From: Coccinella septempunctata
Lineage: Eukaryota > Arthropoda > Insecta > Coleoptera > Coccinellidae
DNA length: 64,000 nucleotides
NCBI RefSeq assembly: GCF_907165205.1
Contig: NC_058190.1
Location: forward strand, 31,771,345 to 31,835,344
Reading direction: 5' to 3'
The translations under genes and the position numbers were made by a program. Shown one piece after another: positions 11,097 through 24,516 of the stretch. Each line of letters starts with the position of its first letter. Positions within the stretch are counted from its first letter, which is position 1. The notes under the pieces were generated by a model. It had not been told where the DNA came from. It saw nothing but the letters and a program-made list of their open reading frames with translations, and searched no databases.

Positions 11097-12845
11097 ATCG
11101 AATACATTTTTAGCCGTTCCATTTTGGGTAATTTTTACATTAGCCGGCTAAAGATGAAATTTCCTGACGCAGATGAATATTTTATCGAACTTTAGCCGGT
11201 CCTCGTATATAAACCTATATACTATATATAAGTCTAGTCGGCTAATCTTAAATTCGATGTAGGCAGAATATTTTTTCCGGAATGATAAGCAGATATTAAA
11301 TATGATTTGAAATCGAGCAAGAAAACATGAAGATTTGCCACTATCAGTAGGTACCCTTTTCTGGATCTCAGTGGACCCATTCGATTTCCAATTGCATAAA
11401 AATTCTCATTGCTGAACCTTTTACGTTTCAAACCTGAGCAATCATCTCGACGAGTACAATCATTAGTTTGAACGTCATGCCATAATCCACCAAAGTCATC
11501 TGACAGTCATGTTGATGTATCCATGACTAAATGGAACTGCTACACGCAGATCTGTCATGGAAAATGACCTAAAATTTGAATAATTATTGCTCCGCATTGC
11601 CTCCTTACAACCCCGCAAAGATGTTGTATCACTTGGCGAACTGAGTAATAAATTCAGGGACAAGACAAACGGAGTTAGAAATGATTTAAGGAAGACGACA
11701 GAAGCAGCCGCATCATTTTGGAACATTAACATAACATTTGATATATCGGCAGTGGAAACAATCGTAACCTTGTCTTTACTAAGATTTACGACCATATTTG
11801 GGATCTGTTATTTTACTTTGGCTCCGACCTCACACAGTACGTCACAGTTTTTGTCTGGATATTGAATTTCATGAAGTGGATGGAAGAGCAAATGTTGCAG
11901 GATTATTGGGAGGTTTTTGTCGGCGGTTTCGACCTGCGTGGTGTAGGTTGGATTTTTCTTGAAACGCCCGGAGTAGGGGACTTATGAAACATTTCTCGAA
12001 CTCTCGGATAGGGACAAAAAGAAGCAGTCCAAGATATGGCAAAACAACGGAGTCCACCCTTTCCAACCTATATTTTAGTAGCCGTTTGCTAAATTGATAT
12101 ATGATGTATGGTCAGATTCAGAAGATTTAAATCATCTTCATCATGAAATCAAAGCTGCATCACTCTATTTTCATCACCCTGCCTTCTTTCGGCAAAGAAT
12201 TCAGAGTAAAATATATGAAATGTTATATACCCGGACCAGATGGTCATTCGACAAATGATCATCCGGATGCTCGTCTCTGTTATGTTAGTTTGAATTATGT
12301 CTCCACAGAAATTTTCCATAACTGAGCACAATACTTACTTGGAAGTGAGAAATAACTCATTTCTACTTCAAAGAAAGAGTTGAACATAAACTGAGAGGTG
12401 AAAAATAATCATTTTCCTCTGAATGTGAGTAAGCCAATTTGGAGTGATATTAGGAATTGGTAATTGGATTTCACTTGCCTTCAGTCACGTTTGGAAGTTT
12501 ATACAGTTTTCCTATATTATGAAAGCTCGAATAGCTGAAGTATATGTCGTCGACACGAGAAGTTTCGGAAACACCTCTAGAAATACTTTCGGAAATAATA
12601 TCAATGAAGCATTCATTACTCATTCAGAGACCTAAATCATTCACGAACGTATAATAGTGTGTTTTCTATAGCCAAAAAACTTTTTCGCGATATTAATATT
12701 ATACATGGAACTCACAGTTTCTCACAAAATAACTTGGAATATTTGAACAGAAATTACACACCAGCGAATTTTAATAGGGATAAGAGGCGTCACTATATGA
12801 CGTTAACTTATTCAGCTTCCATCAGTATTATTTCAAAACATATTA
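11097..12845. other. Unassigned DNA
   Basis: No gene is recognised. TTAGCCGGCTAA at about 11141-11152 is a perfect 12-bp palindrome, and related TTAGCCG or CGGCTAA strings recur near 11115, 11194 and 11236. This suggests a small decayed inverted-repeat element. The frames at 11496-11865 and 11869-12066 have no family signature. Confidence 0.35.
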
Positions 12846-13052
12846 GGTCCTTTCGTTTGCATAAAAAGTGTAGCACCTTTCTACACTCGATTTTAGAATT
12901 CGTTCGCTGATTGAATTCACACCAGTGCAGACGAGGTATAGTTATCTACATCTCCTTTTGACTATGTGTAGATAAACTACACTTCCTTTACACTGGTGTA
13001 AATCAAATCTAGTGTAGAAAAGTGCTACACTTTTTATGCAAACGAAAGGACC
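12846..13052. mobile_element. Short palindromic MITE next to TA
   Basis: The two ends are inverted copies of about 45 bp starting GGTCCTTTCGTTTGCAT and continuing through AAAAAGTGTAGCAC. TA lies outside both ends (12844-12845 and 13053-13054). A second, nested inverted repeat (ACACCAGTG / CACTGGTGT) sits inside. The 207-bp element can therefore fold along most of its length. It has no coding capacity. The ends recall Harbinger/ISL2EU-like termini, but I would not assign it firmly. Confidence 0.7.
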
Positions 13053-13683
13053 TATTTTCAAGTTCAGTTTTCTCTAGTTCTTGGACATAAAGAGGAGTTT
13101 ATACCACAGAACACACCCATACTTGACTTGACTTACTATGGTTTATACCACGAGACTTTCTTGCCATACATATAAGCCGTAAGGGGGAAAATATAATACT
13201 ACCAAAATATAGGGTGTTGCCAGAACACTCGAACGATCATTGGAAGTTACGAATAGTTTAGACTTTCGTAGAAAAGATAGCAACACTTCAGGAAAGTATT
13301 TTTTCAATAAGAGCAGGTTCCAAATTGTAGCGGATAGCGAGACTTTTTGATGAATTTTTTTTAAATGGAAATTCATTGAAAAAATTGTTTCACCTCGGAA
13401 AGTGAATAACATGAATGATCAATTCTTCTTCACTGAAAAAATTTTTTTTCCACTCGACGAATGAAAACATTTCTCGTTTTCCGAACTGACGAGCTTAGTG
13501 AATGTAATTTTAATGAAAACACCATATAAATCAGTTGTTTCTGACTTAAGATATTCCTTTTCGCTTCTTGAACTGACCACTGAAACGGTGTAGACCCCCC
13601 TTAATGCTGCAGATTTTTATTTCTTCTCCAGGAGTAACTCGTCTGAACCAAGTTTTGTCTAGTTCGCAATACGCTAGTAGTTA
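13053..13683. other. Unassigned DNA
   Basis: No gene or repeat is recognised. The minus-strand frame at 13143-13412 (89 codons) has no known motif. Confidence 0.35.
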
Positions 13684-13830
13684 AGTCGAGTGGCAAGCGA
13701 ATCTAGTTACTAACGCAAAGAATTTAGTCGAGCAAAGTGAGAAGTGTTTTAGCTACTGTCCGACTCAACTAAATTCTTGGTGTTCACCTGTTCACACACG
13801 CTTAGTAACTAAATTACTCGCTACTCGATT
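13684..13830. mobile_element. Decayed inverted-repeat MITE
   Basis: The left arm (TCGAGT, then TAGTTACTAA, then AAGAATTTAGT) is matched in the same order by the reverse complement of the right arm, with small insertions. The result is an imperfect 147-bp hairpin. No target-site duplication is clear and the family is unknown. Confidence 0.45.
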
Positions 13831-14336
13831 AATTACCAATTAAATGGGAACAGAAGAGTTACTTGGTTTGAACTTTTCTTTTTTAGTATTTGTCCGAGAT
13901 ATTGGAACAGCCCTTGATTACTGGCTGTCCCTTGCTTAAACGTGTCAAAGAAGGACTCTATTGAATTGAATACGCATACGAATACTGAAGTGAAAAATGT
14001 ATGAATCGTTCTTATTTTACTCAGATCAATCATAGAATCATCTGAACGGAAACTTGAAACACGTTCGTATTTGGATTTCTTTCAGTCCAATAGTTTAGAT
14101 TATCTTTCAAAGCCTTACGGCGTTAAGCTTATATCCTTTTAAATAAAATAAAACAAAATATCAAAACTATGTTCATTGCGAAATCCAAATATTATAGTTG
14201 GGAGCTTCTTGAAAACAAAAAACAAAGTGATTTCACAAAATTCATATTTCACTCGATATTACTTATAAGTTTATACAACTTAAGAGTTGATACAACATTC
14301 GATAGTCGTTCAAGCATTTGATATGTTGGGAACATA

Positions 14337-15317
14337 CATATATACAATTTTAGAACAAATCCATTTTCTCAGAAGAAAAATATTTGACAACAAAATCCTG
14401 AAACAGGACAATTTTTATTTCACTTTTACCAAATTTTTATGCATTTTTGAAGGATTTTGTTGCACCCTGTGCCATCTCCATCAACCCTCTAAATTTTTTG
14501 AATAGGAAAAGTGGGTCATGTGGTACTTTTTTGGCAAGGTCTATGTATCTTCTTTACAATCGTGCAGAAATTTTTGATTTTAAAAATTAAATTGTTCAAA
14601 GAGGTTCTTAGTATATGCACTTTGTCATGGCTCATGGTACCTGATGGAATTTGTCACAAATTGGCCATGTGATGATGCCATGTGAAGAAAAAGTTCGAAA
14701 ATCGACAAAATTTGATTTTTTCATAGTATTCTTATTGTTTTCCGCTGACCTAATGTTGATGTCACCGAATGAAAGTCGACCATTACCATTTGTTTATGCA
14801 CAACTTTCAACCCCTACGAACCCTTTAATGGAGAAAAGTACCACCCGGAGAATCATTGCGCATTACAAGATAAGTTGAATTAAATGTTCAAAATGACCAC
14901 CATCGTTCTGGATGCAATAATCTGAGCGCTTGTGGTTGAAAGGGGTTTGTTGTGTATGAACAAATCTGTAATAGCCGACTTTCATTCGGAGACAAATTTC
15001 ATCAAGTACATCGTCTCAAAGTAAATGAGCCATGACAAATTGCACTTACTGAAAACCTCTTTGAACTAACTAATTTTCCAAAAAAAAATTATTAATTTTT
15101 TGTAAAGAAGATACAAAGACCTTGCCAAAAAAATACCACATGACCCTACTTTCCCTATTCAAAAAATTCAGAGGGTGGATGGGGATGGCACAGGGTGCAA
15201 CAAAAATACGTAAAAATTTGGTTAAAGTGAAACAGAAATTGGCCTGTTTCAGGATTTTGTTGCCAAAAATTTTTTTTCTGAGAAAATGAATTTGTTCCAT
15301 AATTTTGACGCGCACTG
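14337..15317. mobile_element. Long-TIR Tc1/mariner-type MITE
   Basis: Inverted arms of about 300 bp (14345-14640 and 15010-15310) share GAACAAAT, a CATTTTCTCAG stretch, AGGATTTTGTTG and CCCTGTGCCATC. The right end is CGCGCACTG next to TA (15318-15319), the classic Tc1 CAGTG terminus. The left end is mutated but also abuts TA (14335-14336). The 370-bp middle has no transposase. Part of it (14651-14770) recurs at 16490-16640, linking this element to its neighbour. Length 981 bp, non-autonomous. Confidence 0.75.
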
Positions 15318-15389
15318 TATACTATGAATTTTGTGTCTTATTTTTAAATTAATATTTGGATTTCGCAACGATACTAATTTTCTGAATAT

Positions 15390-15722
15390 TCATCCCCTTC
15401 CCCGTGATATTCGATTTTGTGGAGTACGCTCTCTTTCTCTTATTGTCCACGTGCATTCATCGAACATCGAACAAAATGAAGACCTTACCAATTGAGTTGC
15501 TACAATTTTCGCATCCTCGTTAACCCCAACTAGTCGCACCCAACAGAGTTCTCTAATATACGCATTCGTTGGAGGCGAAATGAACTGTTTCGTGATTACT
15601 CCAAATAGTTATCGAATTTATCTCATACGTTCGATGTAACAGATAGGTAGCTTTGTTGAATAGAAACGAATCGTGGAGTGTTTGCCTGAAACACATTTCG
15701 ATTTAGTGGAATTGGGAAATCT
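15390..15722. repeat. Direct duplication, copy A
   Basis: This segment matches 16738-18047 in the same orientation. The shared landmarks are a GGAGTAC..CTCTTTCTCTTA stretch, ACCTTACCAATTGA, CCCCAACTAGTCGCA, ACAGAGTTCT, GTTTCGTGATTA, AAATAGTTATCGA and ACACATTTCGATT. Copy A is uninterrupted and so records the state before the transposon entered copy B. It encodes nothing recognisable. Confidence 0.7.
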
Positions 15723-16057
15723 ACCTACACGAATTCCGAGAATAAATATTTGAAAATCATTCTGAACCATTTTGCACTTTCTAATAATGGGGAAGCAATA
15801 AAACAGGGCTCCAACCCTGACCGTGACGTTGGGGTGGGTGAGCGTAGTTAGGCGGGGTGAATAATTATGCATTTTCGAAGGGAGATGATCTGAGAATTAC
15901 CAATTTCGCAGTTTTGCAAGAAATTTGAACGAAGGTTGAAAGTCGTCAGACACACTCCTCTCAAACCCAGCTATTTCTGCCCAGACCAGAGAGATGACAA
16001 GGACTTGGATAATTCATAAGAATATTTTTTATAATTTCATGGAGAAAAATATAAATA

Positions 16058-16677
16058 CAGAGTGTCCCAAAATAATTAGTTTTTTATGAAAATACCTAAA
16101 ATTGACGACTTTTTTCAGTCACAGGACCATTGTAGGTATGATTAAGGATAGCGATTTTGGCTCATATTATAATATATCATTGTTTTATCACCCCTTATTA
16201 AAATTATTTTTAGTAGTTAATCAAAAACCTTAGTAAATGTAAATTAAATTTTTTTTTCTACATAATTTTTATAATTCAGAATAAAATGAATTTCTTTTTC
16301 AAACAGTTCAAGAACCTTCCTCATATTCTGGAGATTGAAAATTGGTAAAAAACATTAACAAAATTTCTCGATTCATTACTTAAAATTATTTGAATTACAT
16401 AAATCAATGTGAAGTTCTTCCCTCTCTAATTCGAATTAGGGGTGAAAATTCAATGATATAGAATTTATATGGGTGAAAAATGCTATCTTTAATCACAAAT
16501 TGGCCACGTAATTGAAAAAAATAGTTCGAAAATCGGCAAAATTAGGTTTTTTTGTAGTATTCTTATTGTTTTGGAAACGGTACATTCTCGCTGAACTAAT
16601 TTTGATGTCATTCAATAGTATTTGGTCTACTCTATCGTGGTGTGACATTTAATTCACTAGTTTTGGGACACATATTG
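16058..16677. mobile_element. Degenerate Tc1/mariner-type MITE
   Basis: The left end CAGAGTGTCCCAAAA abuts TA (16056-16057). The right end, reverse-complemented, is CAATATGTGTCCCAAAA, giving short inverted ends around 620 bp. Positions 16490-16640 are related to the middle of the MITE at 14337-15317 (GAAAATCG, TAGTATTCTTATTGTTTT). No coding capacity. Confidence 0.5.
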
Positions 16678-16737
16678 ACATATCTTCTATAACATTCGAA
16701 AATCTTCAAAACACAAAAAATATGTGAATTTATCCCT

Positions 16738-18047
16738 TCATCCTGTTCTCGATTTCTTGGAGTACTATCTCTTTCTCTTACTGTCATCATGCTTTCATCA
16801 CTATTTTATTGTGAACTTGATATTACAAATATATAGGCGCTATTACGTTCACCAGCTACAAACGCATGATTATCAAAGGAGATGAAAACCTTACCAATTG
16901 AATTGCTACAATTTTCGCGTACTCGTTAACCCCAACTAGTCGCATCCAACAGAGTTCTATAATAATATACGCATTTATTGGAGGCGGAATGAACCGTTTC
17001 GTGATTAAGGGGTGTCCGGGAGACTTGCTCAGGTAGGAGACTCGAACCACCTCGAATATTTAAATTCAAATTTCGCGCTACCAGTATCATGAATAGCTTG
17101 CGACATATTCGTAACAAGGCACAACTAGTGGCGGCTCTGTTTGGGCCGCCATCAGAACAGTTCGGGAGTGACAGGGTTGAACGTGATTTTGTTGTTAGGA
17201 AGTAAGAAATTGAATAATTTTTCGTTTCTAACGCTGTCTACAAAGTTTAATAGGTGCGAGGTTTCATTTAGTTTTGTTGCTCTCATTGATAAATATTGTT
17301 TTACGAACGAAAAGCCTTTTTAATAATAGTTATAAAAGTTTCAAGAAAATATCTGTTGAATAGACTAAACGGGAGTGCAGGAGACTTCACGCATACTATG
17401 GTCGGCAGACATAATCACTGGTCCAAGTTCACCAAACTGAGCTTGTTTGCTTCAAAAAAAGAAGATTGAAAAATAAAATAAATATAAAAATATACAATGT
17501 TTCAAAAAAGTAAAAAACATTTCTGAAATAAGTGGTAGTGCCTCTGAAATAGAAAATATTTGTTTCATACGCTGATACACCTGATAATGAAAACCTTGAC
17601 ATAGACAATCGTTAGTTCTTGGAAATTGTTTTTTTTTCAATTTTTTTCCTGATAAACAAAATTATGGTCAAGACTCTTTCGCCCCCTCTTCAACTTTCCC
17701 ATTGGTTGGAGAGACATGAGCCACTTTTCTGTTCTATTCCTAAAGAAAGATTAACTATACTCAAAATGTTCATCTCACTATAACTCTACTATTATCTATC
17801 GTTAAACATTTGGGCATGACATCTTCACGCAAAAAAATGAATTGCTACCATCTACAGATACAACTTAAGTGGCTTCAGAGAGAGGAACATCTTTTCACTT
17901 AAAGGGGTTCAACTCTCCTGGACTCCTCATACTGCAAATAGTTATCGATTTTATTTCATACGTACTATGTAATAGAACTGTTGAATAGAAACGGATCTTG
18001 GACTGTTTGCCTTGAACACATTTCGATTAAGTGGAATTGAGAAGTCA
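16738..18047. repeat. Direct duplication, copy B, split by a transposon
   Basis: This is the second copy of 15390-15722. It matches up to GTTTCGTGATTA at 17007 and resumes with CAAATAGTTATCGA after 17931. In between is a 922-bp insertion. Copy B also has an extra stretch of about 60 bp near 16810-16870 that copy A lacks. Confidence 0.7.
17008..17929. mobile_element. DNA transposon inserted in duplication copy B
   Basis: The insertion is proven by comparison with the empty site in copy A at about 15600. Its ends are imperfect inverted repeats: AGGGGTGTCCGGGAGACTTG on the left and, reverse-complemented, TGAGGAGTCCAGGAGAGTTG on the right. TA flanks both sides (17006-17007 and 17930-17931). A third, internal copy of the end motif (GGGAGTGCAGGAGACTT) lies at about 17371-17387. 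No transposase is encoded. Near the left end the minus strand has a GGTTCGAGTC string like a tRNA B box, without a convincing partner A box. Confidence 0.75.
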
Positions 18048-18148
18048 ATTTCAAACATACTTTATCTGATCGAAATTAACATCTTGAAGCGAATACTCCT
18101 AAAATAAATCGATGAAAACTTAGTGATCTCTATCGGTTATTGATTATA

Positions 18149-19272
18149 CGAGGATATATTGAAAAATTCTTTGCCTACTTCAGAACCAAACACAATTTCA
18201 ATGTCAAATTATTTTATTACTCAACATATTCTTCTCTTGATTGGAAACATTTATTACAGCGTACCTTCAATGTCTTTAGACTTTTCAAGAAGAATATTTC
18301 TTCTTTCCCTGCAAACCAGACATCCACAGCTTCAATTATCTCCTCGTTGGAAGAAAATTTACGACATTTTGAATTTTTTTCAGTTGAGGAAAGGGATGAT
18401 AGTCGGATAGAGACAAATCTGGTGAATAAGGGGGGTGTTCGAGTAATTCAAACCCTAAATCACGAATTTTTCGCATGGCAACATGAGATTTGTGTGCAGG
18501 GGCGTTGTCCTGCAAATCCAAACCGCTTTGGATACCTTTCCGCATATTTCCTCTTTAGTATTTTCCCGTAGAGTGGCCAATAATGTCGAATTGTCATCTC
18601 GGGTTATTGTTCTACCGTTATCCAAAAAATCAATCATGCATGGCAATCCCAAAAAACAGAAGCAAGAACTTTTTCAGCAGATTTTTGGGCACGAAAGTTC
18701 TTAGGTCTTGGAGAACCAGAGTGTCGCCATTCCATCGATTGTTGCTTTGTTTCTGGATCGTAGAAATTCACCCAAGTCTCATCCATAGCAACAATTCGGT
18801 TTAAGAAGTCTACATCGTTTTCAAATCGAGCACAGATCGTTCGCGATGCTTCTACCCTTGCACACTTTTGGTCAACATTCAAACATTTGGGTATCCATTT
18901 TGCAGCAATTTTTCTCATGTTCAAATTGACGTGAACTATATGATGAACGCGTTCGTATGAAATATTCAGTGTTACAGATATCTGTTTCAGCCCAATTCGA
19001 CAGCCTGATAAAATCATGTCATGAACTGCATCGATATTTTCGGGGACTGACACATAATCTGGCGTTCCCGATCGGTCATCATCTTCAATGGAAAATTTAC
19101 CTTTTTTGAAGATCTTTTTTTTTTTTAATGTATTGCTCAACTGTGGTTTTCTTTTTTGACCTCAAACTTCACACTGACAGTTCTAATGAGTTATTGTTCT
19201 TTGCTATGGTAACGCAATAATTTTTTTATGCATGGAACTAGTCTAGGCTAACTAGATATGAATACATCCTCG
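18149..19272 (-). mobile_element. Defective mariner element, copy 1
   Basis: The termini are CGAGGATATATTGAAAAATT at 18149 and, on the other strand from 19272, CGAGGATGTATTCATATC. Each is next to TA (18147-18148 and 19273-19274), the mariner target. At 1124 bp it is about 200 bp shorter than copy 2 at 21073-22404. The missing part is the N-terminal DNA-binding region. It sits 18 bp from the start of the (TA)n microsatellite. Confidence 0.9.
18336..19140 (-). pseudogene. Mariner transposase pseudogene, copy 1
   Basis: The product is a cut-and-paste mariner transposase of the DD34D type. The open part (19140 to 18634) starts only at the linker after the helix-turn-helix region ('KFSIEDDDRSG'), because some 180 bp of N-terminal coding sequence are deleted and replaced by an A-rich tract. 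It keeps the first catalytic aspartate in 'AMDETWV'. The reading then shifts frame near 18640 and again near 18545. The second aspartate in 'LQDNAPAHKS' and the third in 'PPYSPDLSLSDYHPF' follow in the new frames, with about 34 residues between them. All three catalytic residues therefore survive, but the protein cannot be made. Inactivation is by the deletion and at least two frameshifts. Confidence 0.9.
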
Positions 19273-19286
19273 TATTTCAATTTAAA

Positions 19287-21072
<1,786 letters not shown>

Positions 21073-22404
21073 CGAGGATGTATTGATATCTTGTTAGCCT
21101 AGACCAGTTTCATGCATAAAAAAATATTGCGTTACCATAGCAACGAACAATAACTCATCAGAAGTTTCAGTGTGATGTTTGAGGTCAAAAAAGTAAACCT
21201 GAGTTACGGAACAAATTAAAAGAAAGAAGATGTCCACCGAAATTGTGAAAATCGAAAAATTGGAGTGTCGAGCCATCACCAAGTACCTTTATTTAAAAGG
21301 GTTAAGAGGTAAGCAGATTTACGAAGATATGCTTAATTCACTTGGTGATCAATGTCTTTCGTATGCGACGGTGAAAAATTGGACTGCAAGCTTCAAAAGA
21401 GGTAAGTTTTCCATTGAAGATGATGACCGATCGGGAAGGCCAGTTTCTGTGTCAGTCCCCGAAAATATCGATGCAGTTCATGACATGATTTTATCAGACC
21501 ATCGAATTGGACTAAAACGGATATCTGAAGCACTGAATATTTCATATGAACGCGTTCATCGTATAGGTTACCTCAATTTGAACATGAGAGAAATTGCAGT
21601 AAAATGGATCCCCAAATGTTTGAATGTTGACCAAAAGCGTGCAAGGGTAGAAAGAAGCATCGCGTTTGATCTGTGCTCGATTTGAAAACGATGTAGACTT
21701 CTTGAACCGAATTATTACTATGAATGAGACTTGGGTACATTTCTACGATCCCGAAACAAATCAAGAATCGACGGAATGGCGACACTCTGGTTCTCCAAGA
21801 CCTAAGAAGTCTCCAAAAACCTGCTGGAAAAGTTCTTGCTTCAGTTTTTTGGGATTGCCATGGAGTAATCATGATAGATTTTTTATATAAGGGTAGAACA
21901 ATAACCGAAGATTACTATTCAACATTATTGACCACTCTTCTGGAAGAATTAGAGAGAAAAAAAGCGGAAAGCTATCCAAAGGTGTTCTGTTTTTGCAAGA
22001 CAACGCCCCTGCACACAAATCTCATGTTGCCATGCAAAAAATTCGTGATTTAGGGTTTGAATTACTAGAACACCTCCCTTATTCACCAGATTTGGATCCA
22101 TCCGACTATCATCCCTTTCCTCAAGTGAAAAAAAGTTCAAAAGGTCGTGAATTTTCTTCCAACGACTAGGTAATAAAAGCTGTGGAGGTCTGGTTTGCAG
22201 AGAAAGAAGAAATATTTTTTTGAAAGGTCTGGGGACGGTACAGGTTCGCTGTAATAAATGTATCCAATTAAAAGGAGAATATGTTGAGTAATAAAATATT
22301 TTGACGTTGAAATTTTGTTTGGTTATAGAACCAAACAAAGCCTTAGTTTTGCTATAGCCTCAGCCTACTATAGAGACGGCTTAGAATTTTTCAATATATC
22401 CCCG
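21073..22404 (+). mobile_element. Full-length but dead mariner element, copy 2
   Basis: The termini are CGAGGATGTATTGATATC at the left and, reverse-complemented, CGGGGATATATTGAAAAATT at the right. Both abut TA (21071-21072 and 22405-22406). The length of 1332 bp is that of a complete mariner. It belongs to the same family as copy 1, which lies in inverted orientation 1.8 kb away. Confidence 0.92.
21230..22160 (+). pseudogene. Mariner transposase pseudogene, copy 2
   Basis: The frame opens at 21230 with the N-terminal helix-turn-helix region ('ITKYLYLKG', 'YATVKNWTASF'), the linker 'SIEDDDRSGRP' and the second DNA-binding helix region ('ISEALNISYERVHRI'). It shifts near 21650, runs on from 21666, and shifts again before 21830 and 22050. 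The first catalytic residue is mutated: 'TMNETWV' has Asn where copy 1 has Asp. The second ('LQDNAPAHKS') and third ('SPDLDPSDYHPF') aspartates are intact, with DD34D spacing. In-frame stops follow near the C-terminus. The catalytic substitution and three frameshifts both inactivate it. Confidence 0.9.
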
Positions 22405-22406
22405 TA

Positions 22407-23198
22407 TATTTAATTGGAAGGCTAGAGATATTTCGTTGAAATGTTGGAGATATGTTTAAAGTCTTCAATTATTGTCAAAAATCCGTCCATCCATCTACTG
22501 TTCATTTTAGTGGCATTTTTAGGGATTATAACGCCTCAAAACCATCATCCCTTCCAAAAAATTTTTGGACATGGAACTTACGAGGAAATAATTGAGGATG
22601 AAATTATTCGAATCATTTCAGTATGCAAAAAATGGAGTGAGAGACATCCAATGCATTTGCAATTCAAAGCGCCTTTTTCTCACTGTCCACATATGATACT
22701 TCACGCTAAGTGGCCCTCCTGGACGTGCTCTCCCCGAATTTCATTAAAAAAATCGCCCAGGCATTCAGTGACCAATGTAGCGCAATATCCACCTCCGAAA
22801 ACTATGGGGGAACAAACTGAAACTTTTCCATTTCCAACGAAAGCTTTCCAACATATTTCCATTTTTGCAGGGAGCACACAGTGCGACGGAGTTAAGAGTT
22901 CTAACAGATGTGAAAGCATTAAACTTAATGCTTGATACTTCTCGTGAAAAACTTTTCTCCTAATTTGAGAATTGCTCGCTCCTTTCATTGGAACCCTAAA
23001 CTCGCAACTTGTTTAATAAAAATGAATAAGCTGGAGGTCGGATGTCGAGAAGTTTATTCCAAGACAGATATGAAGCTGGGTCGAGGGGATTTCCGATAAG
23101 AATGAACTCTACCTGGATGTACTTCACTGTCGGAAAGTAGAGAGAAGTAGCAAATGGAACACATTTTTTGTTTGGTTATTATTATTTATGTGGATTCG
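22407..23198. other. Unassigned DNA with an orphan minus-strand frame
   Basis: The minus-strand frame at 22701-22988 (95 codons, GC-richer than its surroundings) has a composition that could be coding, for example an old transposase or gag fragment. I cannot name a family. Frames on the plus strand (22441-22935) overlap it. Nothing else is visible. Confidence 0.35.
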
Positions 23199-24179
23199 GT
23201 ATTGTTGGGGAGCCCAAGAGGGAAATTCGGGATTTACTCGAGCGTGTCAGATTAATATAAGGGAAGATATCTTGGATCATGTAGAGTAGGTACCTCTACC
23301 AATAATTAGACCTGTATAAAGGTGGAATTGTCTAGGACAGCCTGTCAGAATATTGAAAAAAAACGATCATTGTACCTACATACTAGGCGTGCCAGATTAA
23401 GATATATGTGGGTAATTGCATGTTGAGTAGTATATGTTCTATTAATCTGACAATTTAAGCGTGACGAGAATGTGTGAGAGGGTCATGTGTACATTGCTGA
23501 GCACGGTGGCTTTTTTCTTATATTGGAGCTAATGATTCAATAATAATGGAAAAAATATAATCTGACAGCTTCAACGAGCCGAAACAGTAAAAATTGTCCA
23601 TAAAAGTCACAAAAATCAGTTTCTTGAGTAATCTTTTCTCCTGGGTTTCGAATGGTTTTCGCATTCATTATAAAAAATTTATAAATATAAAATTATTTTG
23701 TCCGAAGCAATTTCTTCTACGTTTGAACGTTTTCGAAGATATATATGGCGATGAATGTACATTAGACTAGGTTTCTACTTGACCCTGGCCTTTCGCATGT
23801 GTGGCTAACCTCCTCGCCCTTATCGCCCTCTAACTCGAAAACTGTTTCGAGTATGTAAAATTGCTCCAGACAAAAGTTGTGTAGAATATCATTATCTACG
23901 ATTTTCATAATGAATACATCAAAGGTTAGAGGTACGGGTAGGGAAATATTTAAGAAAAATGCCTTGTTGTCATTGAAACTGTCAGATTAAGAAAACTGAT
24001 TAGTGTTAGATGAATGGGTCAACACGTCTGCAACACTGAGATTAACCATCTGTATGAAAATCTGACATTCTCGATTATGTACATGTAACAATTTTTTTTT
24101 GTATTTTCAAAGGACCACTGGAACCTTGCTCCTCCGAATTGTCAGTCGATTGAAAATTAGTTTCCTTTAGGTCCAATTA
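23199..24179 (+). repeat. TCTGACA-motif repeat, left copy
   Basis: A repeat of about 980 bp that recurs inverted at 42004-42972. The outer end is GTTGGGGAGCCCAAGAG and the inner end is near GGTCCAATTA. The motif AATCTGACA, often followed by NNCTCGAG, occurs on either strand at about 23255, 23395, 23452, 23562, 23990 and 24061. A weaker form is near 23333, and more lie just beyond the end (24202, 24241, 24299). Multiple subterminal copies of one short motif are typical of transposase-binding sites in DNA transposons, so a non-autonomous element is likely. It encodes nothing recognisable. Confidence 0.7.
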
Positions 24180-24516
24180 ACATATACCTACACTAAAAAT
24201 CTGACACACTCGAAAAATTATTTTTATCATTTTCAAACTGTCAGATGAACATGAATTTATTATCATAGACACCTAGGGCATATACAGTTTATCTTAACCT
24301 GACGCGCTCAAGTATCTACACCTGACGATTTTTTTTTACATCCTTGAAAACCTGCAGGCGCTTTTCCCACTGATGAAAGTGCATACATAATAGAACCTTT
24401 TTTTTTCTACCATCTAATCTTCAAAGTCCACTAGGTCTCCCCGACATTCGGAAAACGCCACCATTTTTTTCAATTTCGGCGCTACTAGTGACAAACAAGC
24501 GTTGGCAAGCCCCTTT
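24180..24516. other. Continuation of TCTGACA-rich DNA
   Basis: Three or four further TCTGACA-like motifs (24202, 24241, 24299, 24323) continue beyond the part shared with the 42-kb copy. The repeat unit may therefore be longer than the shared segment. No gene. Confidence 0.4.

Noticed and set aside
13488..13530. Hammerhead candidate starting CTGACGAG
   Set aside because: The bases that follow form no stem II before GAAA and there is no cleavage triplet with stem I.
17035..17075. tRNA gene suggested by a B-box-like GGTTCGAGTC on the minus strand
   Set aside because: No cloverleaf and no convincing A box; it lies within a DNA transposon.
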